DNA of 64,000 nt from Ascochyta rabiei (lineage: Eukaryota > Ascomycota > Dothideomycetes > Pleosporales > Didymellaceae): contig NC_082414.1 in NCBI RefSeq assembly GCF_004011695.2, positions 124,001 through 188,000 of the forward strand. The letters are read 5' to 3'. This document shows positions 37,537 to 49,037 of the stretch, one piece after another. Numbering within the stretch: the first letter of the stretch is position 1; every line of letters starts with the position of its first letter. Made by a program: the position numbers and the translations under genes. The notes below the pieces were generated by a model. It was not told where the DNA came from. It saw nothing but the letters and a program-made list of their open reading frames with translations, and did not search any database.

Positions 37537-38023
37537 TGTTGAAGTTGTACTTTAGTCAAAGACCGTAAGCACTGATTCTATTGGTTCTTGGGGATGAGTA
37601 CGGGTACTGGATCGGTAAGGGTTATCAACTAAGCAAAGCTCGTGAAGATAGGGTGCAATGAATAGTACAGAGTAGACTGTCTAGTTCGAGAGCAGGTTAA
37701 GATTCTAAAGACAAACTTAATTAATAAGGTTAAACACAAACTATAAGGGTTATGTTCCTATTAACTATATACTAATAAGATACATTACTTATTAATAAGT
37801 AACTAGAGTTAGTCTAATAAAATATATAAGGGTGCTTGTGGACAAGCATATCGTATCATGCTTGTTAACAAGCAGTCACGTGTGTTATGCTTGTTAACAA
37901 GCAGTCACGTGACATCCCTATCTGTTCTGTCCTTCTCTACTGTTCGTTCCTTTAGGGCGGAGTCAGGGGTCTTAGTTGGCTGGTACTTATGTTTGTGCCG
38001 TGCCCTAGCACAGGATCGTAACA
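37537..38023 (-). repeat. 3' LTR of Gypsy G2 (487 bp)
   Basis: It begins TGTTGAAGTTG and ends GATCGTAACA. It carries two tandem copies of GCTTGTTAACAAGC followed by GTCACGTG (37859-37911), an unusually palindromic block. Against the other LTR I count about 24 transitions, 15 of them in YCA/TGR and four in YCG/CGR context. Confidence 0.92.
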
Positions 38024-38042
38024 CTATCCCCCCTTCCCCTTT
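38024..38042 (-). promoter_or_regulatory. Polypurine tract of Gypsy G2
   Basis: The minus strand reads AAAGGGGAAGGGGGGATAG immediately before the 3' LTR, as expected for plus-strand priming. Confidence 0.8.
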
Positions 38043-38123
38043 AGTTTGTCCTTAAACTATATAATTATCTTTTAGAGTTTTATATAATCTGCAATCTCTA
38101 CATCTAGTAACCTGTAAGTCAAG

Positions 38124-38558
38124 ATGTCCTTGCACGCCCGCAACATCCGTCTTACATCAGAAATCCGCTAAGCTAATACACCTGCTGAAGTCCCTTGCAA
38201 TTGTTGTTTCTTTAGCGGCTATAAGCGCTTTATTATGCCTAGTAGTCTAAAAGGTCTAAAGTGTGCCAAGTGTACAAAGGCCGGCAAGCCATGTGTAAAC
38301 ATGTCTTAGGCGTTGTTAGATAAGACTTGCGAGAAGTATAAGAAAAAGGTAGAAGAAGACAAGTTGCTCCTTATAACTGTTATTGCGCGATTGTTGCGTA
38401 ATAAGAAAATCCTAAAACAGGCAAATGAACGCGCGCGGCAAAAGGCGCTGTGTTTAGTGAATAGAATGGTTAAGGCTGGCAAGTTGGACCTGGCTGAGGA
38501 AGTCGATCCTGACTGTCCTGCAGCGTCCATTGGCATGTGTGCCTCGCCAGCTACCTAG
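38124..38558 (+). pseudogene. Antisense accessory Cys-rich ORF of Gypsy G2
   Basis: 145 codons on the strand opposite to gag-pol, between the pol end and the 3' LTR. From ATG at 38124 the frame is intact except for TAA at codon 16 and a TAG just after the Cys region (probable TGG), both explainable as RIP. Residues about 25-60 hold VPCNCC, a 23-residue spacer, then CAKC-x5-PC, a likely zinc-binding module; a Lys/Arg-rich helical region (KYKKKVEEDK, ARLLRNKKILKQ) follows to the end. The stop TAG (38556-38558) overlaps the likely pol stop (38551-38553) tail to tail. Its upstream region is the 3' LTR, which could act as its promoter. Similar in layout to the C2 accessory ORF. Function unknown. 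Confidence 0.65.
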
Positions 38559-41500
38559 GGCGTTCTTGGTTTGATCGAAGAGTCTGTTGCGAATCATGGT
38601 ACTTGCGTACTAATTGGCGGCAACTTGTAAGGTGCGCAGGTGGTTCCTATGTGTTTTCCAAGTCCGGGTATCCTAACCATTTAACTAGATACCTTTGTTA
38701 ATTGCCATTTCCCTTATGTGTTACTATTTTTTCGACTTCCTATTTATCTTCGCCGTCGGCTTAATAATGGAAGTTTTCCTGGATAGGCGTTCTAGGGTTG
38801 GCTGGTTCCAATAGCGATATGTGGAACACTAGGTGGATCTTTGCATCCTTTAGCAGATTAAGTCTATAGTTAACTAGACTTATCTGCTTAGAAATAAAAA
38901 AGGGTCTAACTTTAACGTAGTCCAGTTTTTTTGTTAGTCTTCGTGTGCGAAGGTTTTTTGTGAGGAGATAGACTTTATCCCCCTCTTTTAGCTGAGGTGC
39001 TGTTTTTCTTTTCTGGTTGACATGTGAGATTGCTCGTTCTTGAGCCTTGCTGATGTTTTCTAGTGCCTTTTCGTGCACTTCCTTTAGTCTTGCTACTGAG
39101 GATATCGCTAATTCAGTCTAAATTAGCGTGTCCAGACTTCTGGTAAAGAGATTTGGGTGCATCCTGTGATTTAGGAAGAATAGTAATTCTCCTGTTGCTT
39201 CTAACAATTTGTTGTTGTATGCAATCTGTGCTATAGGTAACAGCAAAACCTAGTTGTCTTGCTGCTGGTTGCTGTATATCCGTAGGTATGTTTCTATAGT
39301 CTAATTTGTTCTTTCAGTCTGTCTATCTGTCTGTGGATGATAGGCTGTTGAAAGCTTCTTCTTGGTACCAATAGCTGCTAAGAGCGTGGTCCAGTAGTTT
39401 GACGTGAAGAGCTTGTCTTGATCGCTGATAATTAATTCGGGTATGCCGTGATGCCTTATGTGTCGATCTAGGAACACTTGTGCGAGCTGCTCTACAGTGT
39501 AACTATGTCAAAACGGTATTATTTTAGCGTACTTAGTGAATCTGTCGACTATAACGAAGATTGAGTCGTAGTTGTATCCAGTAACAGGGTCTCTTGAGGT
39601 AGGTAGCTGTGTGACAAAATCTATTGTAATGTTCGTCCATGGTGCGGTTAGCGGCTCTATTGCCTGCATTTCTCCGTATTTTACGTGTGTGCTGTGTTTA
39701 TTTTGCTGGCAGTTAACACAATTCTTAATGTATTTAGTAACCTTGTCCTTTATGTTGCTGAACTTGTAGTGTTGTTTAATAAGTTCTATTGTGTGTGTAA
39801 TTCCAGGGTGTCCGTGTAACGGGTTATCGTAATAATTAGTAATAACTTTGTCCTGAAGTTCCTCTGGTACATCTGATGTGGTGCGCTGGTTGATTTCGAT
39901 CCGCATCATGTTGTTGAGCTGCTGCAATGGTCCTAGTAATTCATCGTCGTTGATTCCTAGCACTGCGAACTGGTTAATTGTTTTTTCTCTAACGAGGTTG
40001 TGTCGTCAACTAAGTGCATTAGCTCTACTATTGTCCTTGCCTGGAGTGTATAGTATCCTGAATTTGTATTATCTAAGCATCTCAGACTAACGTACTTGGC
40101 GTTAGTTTAAGACTTTACTTGTGGTGAAGTATACTAGGTTCTTGTGGTTAGTATAGATAGTAAGTTCTAAGCAGCTTTCTGCGTATAGTCGCTAATGTTC
40201 CAGGGCTAAGACAATTGTGAGCAATTCTTTGTTGTGCACATCGTAGCGTTCTTCTGGTTCTAAGAACTTGCGCGAGTAGTATGCGATGGGGTGCTATAGT
40301 CTATCCTTTTCTTATGTGATACATGCGCCTAATGTGAGATCTGAGGCGTCAGTCTCTATGCGCATCAGTTTGCTGCTGCAAAATATAATTAATATAGGAG
40401 GTGTGATACAGGCTTGCTTAAGTGCTTTAAACACATTGTCTTGTTCTTTTCCCTACTTAAATGGTGTATCCTTCCGCGTGAGCTTCGTCAGCAGGATTGC
40501 GGTCTTAGAGTAGTCCTTAATGAAGCGTCGGTTAAAGTTAACAAATCCTAAGAATTCCTAGATCTGTTTGACCGTTTTTGGCGTCTGCCAAGTCTTAACT
40601 ACTTCCACCTTTGTTAGACTAATCTTGACTCTGTGTCGTCCTACAATATACCCTAGGAATTCGACTTCCTCCTTGTGCTATTCGCACTTTTTAGGTTTAA
40701 GCTGTAGGTCTGCCTGCTTTAGGCATTCTAGCACTTCTGTAATGTGTTTTGTGTGCTCTTCTAGTGTCTTGGAGTACACTAGGATGTCGTCTAGGTACGC
40801 CACTACAGTTCTGTCGAGGTGTGCTCTCAGGACGTTGTTAATCAACTCCTGGCACGTAGCTGGTGCGTTTGTTAGACTGAACGGCATAACAAGGTACTTA
40901 TAGAGTCCATATCGCGTCCTAAATGCCGTCTTCTATTCTTCTTCTTCCTTTATGCGTATAAGGTTGTACGCGCCTTGTAGATCTAACGCCATAAAGTACT
41001 GAGCTCCTGCTAGCCGGTCCTGCAACTCCGTGATGTTCGGGAGCGGGTAGCGGTTCTTAATAGTGATTTTATTAAGCTTCCTGAAGTCGATGCAAGGTTG
41101 TAGCTTGCCATCCTTCTTAGGAACGAACATGATTGGGTACCCTGCAGGTAATTCCAATCTTCTAATAAATCCCTTCTTAAGGTTCTCCTTAATGTACTTG
41201 TAAAGTACTTTAAGTTCCTTTTCTAATAACTGGTATAGTAGCCCAAAAGTTAGTGTCTTTCCTTTCTGGAGCTTGATCTTGTAATCCCAGGGTTTATGCT
41301 TAGGCAGGGCTTTTGCTGTAAGCTCTTCTCTAAACATCTCTGCGTACTGTCAGTAAACATCAGGGATGGCAGGAGGTGCACTCTTCTCCTCCTTAACTCT
41401 CGCTTTGTGATCTGTAGGTCTCTTGGTATCTGCAGAGTTAACCGCTCTATCTTGGCGCGTCTTATGTGTCAAAGAAACATTATTAATCTCTTTCTTATCT

Positions 41501-43664
41501 ACCAGCTGCTGCGTGCGCTGCGTAGGCGTAGATGCATTAGTGCCGCATTTGTAACCTTCTAACAAAAGTCTTTCTTGTGCCTAGTCTATCTTTAGGTTGT
41601 GCTTTTGTAACTAGGGAAGTCCTAGTATAACGTTGTGCGTGGCCTTTGCAAAGACGTCTAGGTTTATTTCCTTATAGTGCCCCTGTATCTGTAGGGGTGC
41701 CGCTATCACTTCAAACATGATCAGCAGTTTGTCTGGCATTAATTCTCTATTAGCTACTTAGAGCAAATAAGCGTGTTTCTTACAATATGATCTAAGTCCA
41801 GCTTAGAACACCGTTGTCTGTGATATGTAGTTCGCTTGTGCTCCTAAGTCTAAGAGTGCTAAAAAGACTACTCTATTTAGTTTAATAGGTAGTTTGATGA
41901 GGTGATTAGTCCTAATGCTATTAATGGATTGATCCCTGGGGCTTGTAGGCGCTGGCCTAAAAAAGTCTCCTTATTACTGAACCCTTCGTATTCCTTAGTA
42001 GTACGGTGTTTCTTGCAGTCCGCATTAAGACAGTTCTGCCAGTGTGCGTTGTAGCAACTTCTGTTAACTACTAGCTGCATTTGTATTGTGGCCTGTGGGT
42101 CATCTGTACCAGGAAAGTGTGCTTTCTGGCGCTTGTTAATAAGATGAAGTTCACACAGGTCATTGTGACACTAGTACCATTGGTTGCGACAGAGGCCTTG
42201 TTGTGCCAGGAACCATCCTGCACCAAGCTTCTCGTTGTAGTAGATTATACATCTGTCTTTAGTGCATGCTGTCCACGTAAGGTTTCTGTGTTTTAGGTTT
42301 TAGTGATCTAGGATGTACTGTGGTCGTGGGCTAATTGGCAGTAGTTCTTCTTTCTGTTTCTGCATACGTTCTAGGCTGAGCTGTGTTTCTTGCTTACACC
42401 AAAGCTGGTCTTCAGCTTCTTCCAGGTCGTTGGTGAACTGTTCACCGTCGTCGATTTCCTTGCGGAATCGGTAAACGAGCTCTTGGAGTTCCGGCGTGAA
42501 TTCTACTGCGTGGTATTGCTGGTCGTTGTTAGAGTAGTATTCCGTTTCTTTGCCTGTCTGGGCGTCCTGGTAAGGTGTTGCCACACAAATTGGAGGTACG
42601 ATACAGTCGTCATCGTCCTCTGGACCAGACTCTGGGTCTTCCAGCAGTTGTCCTATATTATCAGTAAGAATTTCCTATTTACTAGCTTCTGTATTATCGT
42701 GATCACGGGTAAGTACGTTTAACTGGCGGTGAACCTTGTTCATCTAGCAGTCCCTGGCAAAGTGGCCTGGTTTGCCACAGTTGTAGCAGTCCTTGCTGCC
42801 TCCTGATTGCTTGCCCCCTTTTGTCTTCTCGTTCCATCGCTTAGGTGGTCCTTTAATGAGGTTTGAGAGGTCTATTGCTTCTGGTCTAAAGTATCCACTC
42901 TGAGTGTTGCTGTGGATGCAGCGACCGGTGTTTGGCTAATTACAGCCTCCTCGTTGTCCTCGGTTTAGGTTGTTGCGCCACTAGTTCCTTAGTGGCTACC
43001 TGTTAGTAGCGATGACGGTGGTACAAGCTCGTGGGTTGTCCTAGAGCTCCTGCTGGAGTTTGTAGAGGCGTACGTCGATGTTAATAGCGGTATTAATAAG
43101 CTTGTTAAGGGTCTTAGTGCTTGCGCCGGTGCGCATGAGTTCTTCCTTAACCTTAGGCTTCAATCCTTGTCAAAACATGGTGGTTAGAGCAGTGTTGTCC
43201 CAGTCAGTGTTGGCAGCGAGCTGCTGAAACTCCGCGGCGTAGTCGGCGGCTGACTTGTCCTGCCTGATCCTCTGGATGTTGCGACAGGCAATGTGTAGTT
43301 CGTTAGAGACTCCGAAGATCGGCTTAATCTTCTCTTTAAATAGGTTAAAGTCTCTCATCTATACATCCACATCGTCTAGGGCCTTGCCAGCTTGGTACTG
43401 CTGCACAAAGGGCTTAATCCAGGTAAACGCCTTACCACGCATGTAGCTAGCTGCAAGGACTACTTGTTTAATCTCAGGAACCTTCTTGCCTTAGAAGGTG
43501 AAGAAGAGGTCCCACTGTATGAGCCAGTTGTTGAGTTTGCTGCAATCTCTGTGGTAGAGATTGGGCTTATTAACGTTTATGGTGCTAGTGGTAGCAGTTG
43601 CGTCCATGTCGACGTCGCTAGACGTAGAGTTGCTAGGGGTAGCACAGGATCCAATAGTACTCAT
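38551..43664 (-). pseudogene. Gypsy G2 gag-pol polyprotein with chromodomain
   Basis: Gag starts at ATG 43664 (MSTIGSCATPS); the retrotransposon-gag part has WDNTALTTMF-type sequence near 43170-43200 and zinc knuckle CYNCGKPGHFARDC near 42740-42785. Protease: ALLDLGAQANYIS near 41830-41870 (family LDSGA). Reverse transcriptase: 40680-41340 with GYPIMFVPKKDGKLQPCIDFRKLNK and an intact [10 protein letters not shown]. RNase H: about 40100-40500. Integrase: zinc domain HGHPGITHTIEL...CVNCQQNK and TIDFVTQLP (39510-39965). C-terminal module to 38761, then a chromodomain RYLVKWLGYPDLENT near 38640-38690. Scattered TAG/TAA break it; it is not expected to be active. Confidence 0.85.
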
Positions 43665-43681
43665 CTTGGGGGTGTTCAAAA

Positions 43682-44168
43682 TGTTGAAGTTGTACTTTAG
43701 TTAAAGACTGTAAGCACTAATTCTATTGGTTCTTAGGGATAAGTACGGGTACTAGATTGGTAAGGGTTATTAACTAAGCAAAGCTTGTAAAGATAGGGTG
43801 CAATGAATAGTACAGAGTAGACTGTCTAGTTCAAGAGTAGGTTAAGATTCTAAAGACAAACTTAATTAATAAGGTTAAACACAAACTATAAGGGTTGTGT
43901 TTCTATTAACTATATACTAATAAGATACATTACTTATTAATAAGCAACTAGAGTTAGTCTAATAAAATACATAAGGGTGCTTGTAGACAAGCATATCGTA
44001 TCATGCTTGTTAACAAGCAGTTACGTGTGTCATGCTTGTTGACAAGCAGTCACGTGACATCCCTATCTGTTCTGTCCTTCTCCACTGTTCGTTCCTTCAG
44101 GGCGGAGTCAGGGGTCTTGGTTGGCTGGTACTTATGTTTGTGCCGTGCCCTGGCACAGGATCGTAACA
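43682..44168 (-). repeat. 5' LTR of Gypsy G2 (487 bp)
   Basis: Same borders and duplicated palindromic block as the 3' LTR (block at about 44004-44056). It has lost different YCA/TGR sites than its partner, showing that both were mutated independently after insertion. Confidence 0.92.
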
Positions 44169-44792
44169 GAGGTACCTTACGCTAAAGTTAATCTTGTATT
44201 CCTCTGTAAGGAAATTAACTAGGGATTAGAGGAAGTATCCCTTATAATCTCTCTCCTAACAGTTATATTTAGTGTAGTTGTACTTTATATACTTCTATAG
44301 GGGTTTAGGTTATAGAAGATTTATAGATAGGGAAGATTATAGTTTCTCTACCTCTACTAGTACTTTTTAGAAGGATAGGATTATTACTAGATCTCCTTTA
44401 TTGTATTTGCGTCTAAGTCTATAAAAAGAAGAAAGCTCCTCTTAGTCTTTTGTCTCTTACAACTATTTGCGCAAGTTTTCTAACTCCTGTTATTAATTAC
44501 CTACTTCTAGGCTATTCTAGCCCTCTCTAGCTAAAGCTGCCCTATAGATACAAATTCTAGGGTAAGGTGTACTGCCTAGAGGACCTACAGATCTTCTTAA
44601 GGCACTATAGACACTTAGTGTCTGTTAAGGTATCTCCTTATCTGCAGAGGGAGGTGTTACCTTACGCTCTACTGGCTCTCCTATAGGTAGGTTGTCTTAG
44701 TCCCTCTCTAAAGACAGTAAGCCTAGATAATTTAGTTTAAGACTTATAGTAGCTTAGGTCTATCTTTAATTGTAATATAAGAGCAATTAGAA
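44169..44792 (-). pseudogene. Gypsy G1 gag 5' part (right of G2)
   Basis: This is the remainder of G1 gag between the G2 insertion and the G1 5' LTR. It matches 49947-50565 almost base for base, which shows that the sequence was continuous before G2 inserted. Stop-rich in all frames; assigned to gag from position only. Confidence 0.65.
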
Positions 44793-44994
44793 TGTAAAGA
44801 GTGTATAAAGCAATTATAAGGGAGAATAGGGTTAAAGAGGATAGCAGGTGTATTAAGGTACGTAGTATGTAGTAACAAGACTAATTACTTAAGTATTAGC
44901 AATAACCTCTGACACCTTTATATAGTCTGGGCTAGCTAGCCCTATAGTAGCTCGCTAAGACTAGCAGAGGTACCTCTAGGCCTAGCGCCTAACA
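44793..44994 (-). repeat. 5' LTR of Gypsy G1 (202 bp)
   Basis: It begins TGTAAAGAGTG and ends GCGCCTAACA. It is followed by TAAGC, the right target duplication. Confidence 0.88.
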
Positions 44995-46170
44995 TAAGCT
45001 ATAGGGATTACTTACACTATTACTAGTGCTAAACACAGCCTAGCAGCACTTCTCTCTTAACTTTATAACAGACCTACTAAAGTTAATAGATGCTAAGGGG
45101 AATAAGTATAACTCTACACTAGTCCTTATAGACCACTTTAGTAAGTACGTCTAGTATCTACCCTGCACTAAGACAATTACTACCTAACGCCTAGCTAAGC
45201 TGCTTATAGAGCAGAGCTTTTTAAAGCAAGGACTACTAGATATGTTGTTATTAGATTAAGGTTTAGTGTTTACTTGTTAATTCTGGTCTAATATATGCTA
45301 CTACCTTAAAATTAACCACTAATTAAGTACAGCTTTCTACCCCTAGACAGATAGGCAGACGGAGCAACAAAACTAGAAGTTAGAAACGTACCTCTATATA
45401 TATATAAACTACTAATAAGATAACTAGGTAGACCTCCTACTATACGCTAAGTACGCCTATAACTCTAAAGCTTACTCTGCTTATAGAGAATCTCCTATAA
45501 AGGTCGCCTTTAGCACAGACCCTAAAGGATTTAACAGGATGCCTAATAAGTACTAGCTACAAAAACCCTAAACTGTCTAGGACAAGGATAAGGCAACACT
45601 AGAACAACGCTGGTAGGTTGCTAGCTGCCTATTAAACTAGCATAAGATGTAGAGAACAGTAAAGGAGGCCTTAGAGTACGTATAAAAGGGCAACGCCTAG
45701 TAGTATAACATAAAACAGTCTAAACAATACTTTGCTAAGAGAGACTCTGTTCTCCTTTAAGCTAAGAACCTAATAACAAGCTTTCCTTCTAAGAAGTTTA
45801 ACGCTTAATACCTTAGGCTATTTATAGTAATTAAAAAGGTAGGTAAGCTAGTATATAAGCTAAAGCTGCCCCTATCTATAGATAGAGTGCACCTAGTATT
45901 TAACATATTACTTCTTAAGCACTAGAGGGAACCCCTTATAAGTAGTAGGTTCTAGCTAGGTCCTATTAGTATACTAGAAGACGTCTTACCTAGTAATAGG
46001 TTTAAAGTTAAAGGTATACTGTTATATAGAGATACTACTACCTAGGGAAGGAAGTACAGGGTTAAGTGGCTAGGTTAGCTAAATAAAGAAGCCACTTAGG
46101 AACTACTTAAGAACCTTAACTACTGCAATAAGATCCTTTAGGATTATTACTAATATACTTAGGTAGGTGA
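44995..46170 (+). pseudogene. Gypsy G3 integrase core and chromodomain
   Basis: The frame resumes after the TAAGC duplication: FITDLLKLIDAKG and STLVLIDHFSKYV (45060-45155) are the first catalytic block of a Gypsy integrase. The core and C-terminal module continue to about 45970. Near 46040-46110 KYRVKWLG-x-LNKEAT-x-ELLKNL is a chromodomain with Trp codons turned to TAG. With 27787-28763 it forms one plus-strand chromovirus split by G1. Confidence 0.75.
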
Positions 46171-47888
46171 CCTATTAAGAGTAGGCTACCCTACAACTAA
46201 CAGACTAGCGCAACTAAAGTAAAAGAGGGGACGTCCTTAGAAGTCCGCCTTATAAACCATACTCTAAAATAGCTAAAAGTAAGGATAGATAGTCCTAGGA
46301 CTTATGCGACTAGAGGCTAGAGGAGGCCTAGCGTCTATCTAATATATTACTAGCAAAGACTAGCATATTTATAGGAGAGGAGAGTCTTATTGTTATCTAC
46401 TAGTCTATTAAGAAGTATTACAGGAATAGAGGGTCTTTATAACCATAACTACAGCTTAAGTAGCTCCCCTATAACCCTTAGAAGGGCTTATCTTATAGGA
46501 GGGGCTGCAACAATAACAACTACCTAGGGTAGGTTTAGTTAGAGACAACAAAAACTGCTTAAAAGGAGCTAACAGAGCCTAAATAGTAGAAGGCAGGTTA
46601 GTACTATAGTAGTACTACCGCTTTTCCACATTATAAGCACTACCTGTCTTCTAGAAGTAATCCTTAATTATACTATTAATTATAATATTATTAGGAAGCT
46701 TTATACTAATAGTTCTAACTATAGCCTATAATAAGTTAGCCCTGCATAAGAAAGAGGGGGAGGAAAAACACCTATAATGTACCGCTTAAGGTTATACAAC
46801 TAAGAAACCTAATAGGCTTAGGCGTACTTAGTCTTGCTTAGACTAGACTTATTAATATAGTAATAAACTACAGTATTATAGGCAATAAAGCTATTATAAT
46901 AAGCCTTAGCATAGTTATAGGCAGTCTGCTAGTACACCTGCACCTAAGCAATTATATTATTATTAGTTACCTAGTTACCTTAGGTAACTGTCTTATTATT
47001 TGTCTTACAGAGGGCACGCTTAATTAAAAAATTAAGCATGTTTCAGGCTTAATAGAAAACAGGGTTAATCTATAAAAGTTAGCAGGAGTAGACACTAAGG
47101 CAGCGCAGAAAATACCTTAACACAACTTTCTTTCTTTAATTAGACGCAGTAGGGGTATATGCTAAAGTTGTTCTTACAAAGCCTATACCTACTAGGCTAA
47201 CAAAAGACACAGATAAAGGATAAGATAGTGCTATTAGGGTTACTCTTAGATAAGGTAGTTAAGTGTGTAATACTAGCACAGCACTAGTACTATAAAAGTA
47301 ATAGCTAGGGCTGTATGCTCTTAGGCAGCTAGTAGACATAGTTAGGTAGAGCCTTATAGGAGATATACGTTAAAGGGGGCGTTATAGTATAGAGGGTAAG
47401 GGCTAGAAGGTAGATATAGATAAAGGTGTAGAGATAATAAAAAACTATAAGTAAGTAGATACAGTCCTTATATACGCTAAATTCCCTCTACCTAGCAGCT
47501 CTCTAGTAATAACCTAGCCTCTTACTACTCTCTTACCTATTACAATCTACTGCGCAGGAAGATAATTCTTGTTACAAATATCTAGGCATAGGTCTATTAA
47601 CTGCTAGAAGGGTAACTAGTAATCTTACCTAAGGTTTATGTTGTAAACAAATGCTAGAGCCTAAACTATACTGCGTAAGGGTCTAGGTAAGGCGCTAGGT
47701 ATAGTAAGGCTAACAGCTTACTGTTACTACTAGTATGCAGACAAGATCCCCTATAAATAAGCAAAGCCTAGGCTAGTTTACGCAGGAACAGGGCTGCAGG
47801 AGCTGCTGGTAATCCTCTTGCAGACGTCACCAGTTAGGGACTTACTGCTCCAGCCCACAAGGCAGAGACAACGTCCAACCACTCACGC
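46171..47888. other. Unassigned sequence downstream of Gypsy G3 pol
   Basis: Strongly mutated AT-rich DNA without a recognisable domain on either strand. Its position suggests the 3' non-coding part of G3. No LTR pair was found. Confidence 0.35.
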
Positions 47889-47896
47889 CTCTAGGG
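47889..47896. repeat. 8-bp target duplication, left
   Basis: CTCTAGGG, repeated exactly at 49030-49037 on the other side of the fold-back element. Eight bases is the hAT length. Confidence 0.85.
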
Positions 47897-49029
47897 TACG
47901 GTGGCAAAAGGGTAGGGGTTGGGTAGGGGTTGGGTACATCACGTGATGTACCCCTACCCTACCCTACCCCTACCCACGCTAATTCCATGCCAAGAGGGTA
48001 GGGGTAGGGTAGGGTCCACATGGGGTACAGGTAGGGGTAGGGTAGGGTCTACATGGGGTAGGGGTAGGGGTAGGGTAGGGTCCACATGGGGTACGGGTAG
48101 GGGTAGGGTAGGGTCCACATGGGGTACGGGTAGGGGTTGGGTAGGGGTTGGGTAGGGTAGGTGTCAGCGTCTAACTCTTTAACTAAAGCAGTTATTGCAA
48201 AACTTTATACTACAGAAATGTAGAGTAAAACGAGCGCTTTCAAACGGTCCATATACCGTGAGATTCCGATCAAAACTGGTGGCGCTAGAGCAGTTCTTAC
48301 GTAGGCCTTTACTGTAACGACCTAGGACTTACACAACAACTGCTGTAACTCTACCAGTTTTAATCGGAATCTCACGGAATTTAGACTGTTTGAAAGCGCT
48401 TGTTTTGCTCTACATTTCTGTAGTACAAGGTTTTACAATAACTGCTTTAGTTAAAGAGTTACACGCCGACACCTACAGGCCCTACTTAGGCCTACCTCTT
48501 CCCTACCTCTACCCCTACCTGTAACTCTTAAACTAAAGCAGGTATTATAGAACCTTGTACTACACAAATGTAGAGCAACACAAGCGCTTTCACACGGTCC
48601 ATATACCGTGAGATTCCGATCAAAACTGGTAGAGTTATAGCAGTTATTGTGTAAGTCCTAGGTCGTCACAGTGAAGGCCTACGTAAGAACTGCTCTAGCG
48701 CCACCAGTTTTGATCGGAATCTCACGGTATATGGACCGTTTGAAAGCGCTCGTTTTACTCTACATTTCTGTAGTACATAGTTTTGCAATAACTGCTTTAG
48801 TTAAAGAGTTAGACGCTGACACCTACGGGCCCTACTTAGGCCTACCTCTTCCCTACAGACCCTACCCCAAACCCTACCCTACCCTACCCCTACCCCTGGT
48901 CCGTGCGGACCGTACCCTACCCCTACCCCACGCTAGAGGTACCCCTACCCTACCCCTACCCCTGGTCCGTGCGGACCGTACCCAACCCCTACCTAACCCC
49001 GGGGTACCCCCTACCCTTTTGCCAGCGTA
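47897..49029. mobile_element. G-rich fold-back element, hAT-like MITE (1133 bp)
   Basis: Ends are TACGGTGGCAAAAGGGTAGG on the left and the inverse of TACGCTGGCAAAAGGGTAGG on the right, with the 8-bp duplication outside. The left arm (47911-48160) is a minisatellite of GGGTAGGGG units and GGTCCACATGGGGTA; the right arm (48850-49015) is its C-rich counterpart. The centre holds two hairpin units (about 48165-48480 and 48520-48830), each with inverted copies of GTGAGATTCCGATCAAAACT; the second loop is the reverse complement of the first. No transposase. The open frames over the arms are repeat artefacts. hAT assignment rests on duplication length and the GCTGGCAAAA terminus. Confidence 0.8.
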
Positions 49030-49037
49030 CTCTAGGG
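49030..49037. repeat. 8-bp target duplication, right
   Basis: CTCTAGGG, identical to 47889-47896. Confidence 0.85.

Larger units (their letters stand above)
37537..44168 (-). mobile_element. Gypsy chromovirus G2, complete structure
   Basis: The 487-bp LTRs (37537-38023, 43682-44168) are flanked by GAGGT on both sides (37532-37536, 44169-44173). The uninterrupted target is preserved in the second G1 copy at 49942-49946. The order gag, protease, reverse transcriptase, RNase H, integrase, chromodomain is complete on the minus strand, and an antisense ORF lies before the 3' LTR. It is the least mutated large element here, with open blocks up to 151 codons, so it is probably the youngest. Confidence 0.95.
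28764..44994 (-). mobile_element. Gypsy chromovirus G1 with three nested insertions
   Basis: The 202-bp LTRs are at 28764-28965 and 44793-44994, flanked by the 5-bp duplication TAAGC (28759-28763 and 44995-44999). The interior, read right to left, gives gag, protease, reverse transcriptase, RNase H, integrase and chromodomain. Insertions of pogo B, MITE D1 and Gypsy G2 account for about 8.9 kb. An additional plus-strand gene-like region (29512-30481) lies between the chromodomain and the 3' LTR. Confidence 0.9.

Noticed and set aside
47919..48155. 78-codon open frame over G-rich repeats
   Set aside because: It is the translation of the GGGTAGGGG minisatellite (repeating GRGRVGSTW), without start context or domain.
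47911..48160. Possible telomere or internal telomeric array
   Set aside because: The units are GGGTA variants with spacers, not TTAGGG, and lie inside an element with an 8-bp target duplication.
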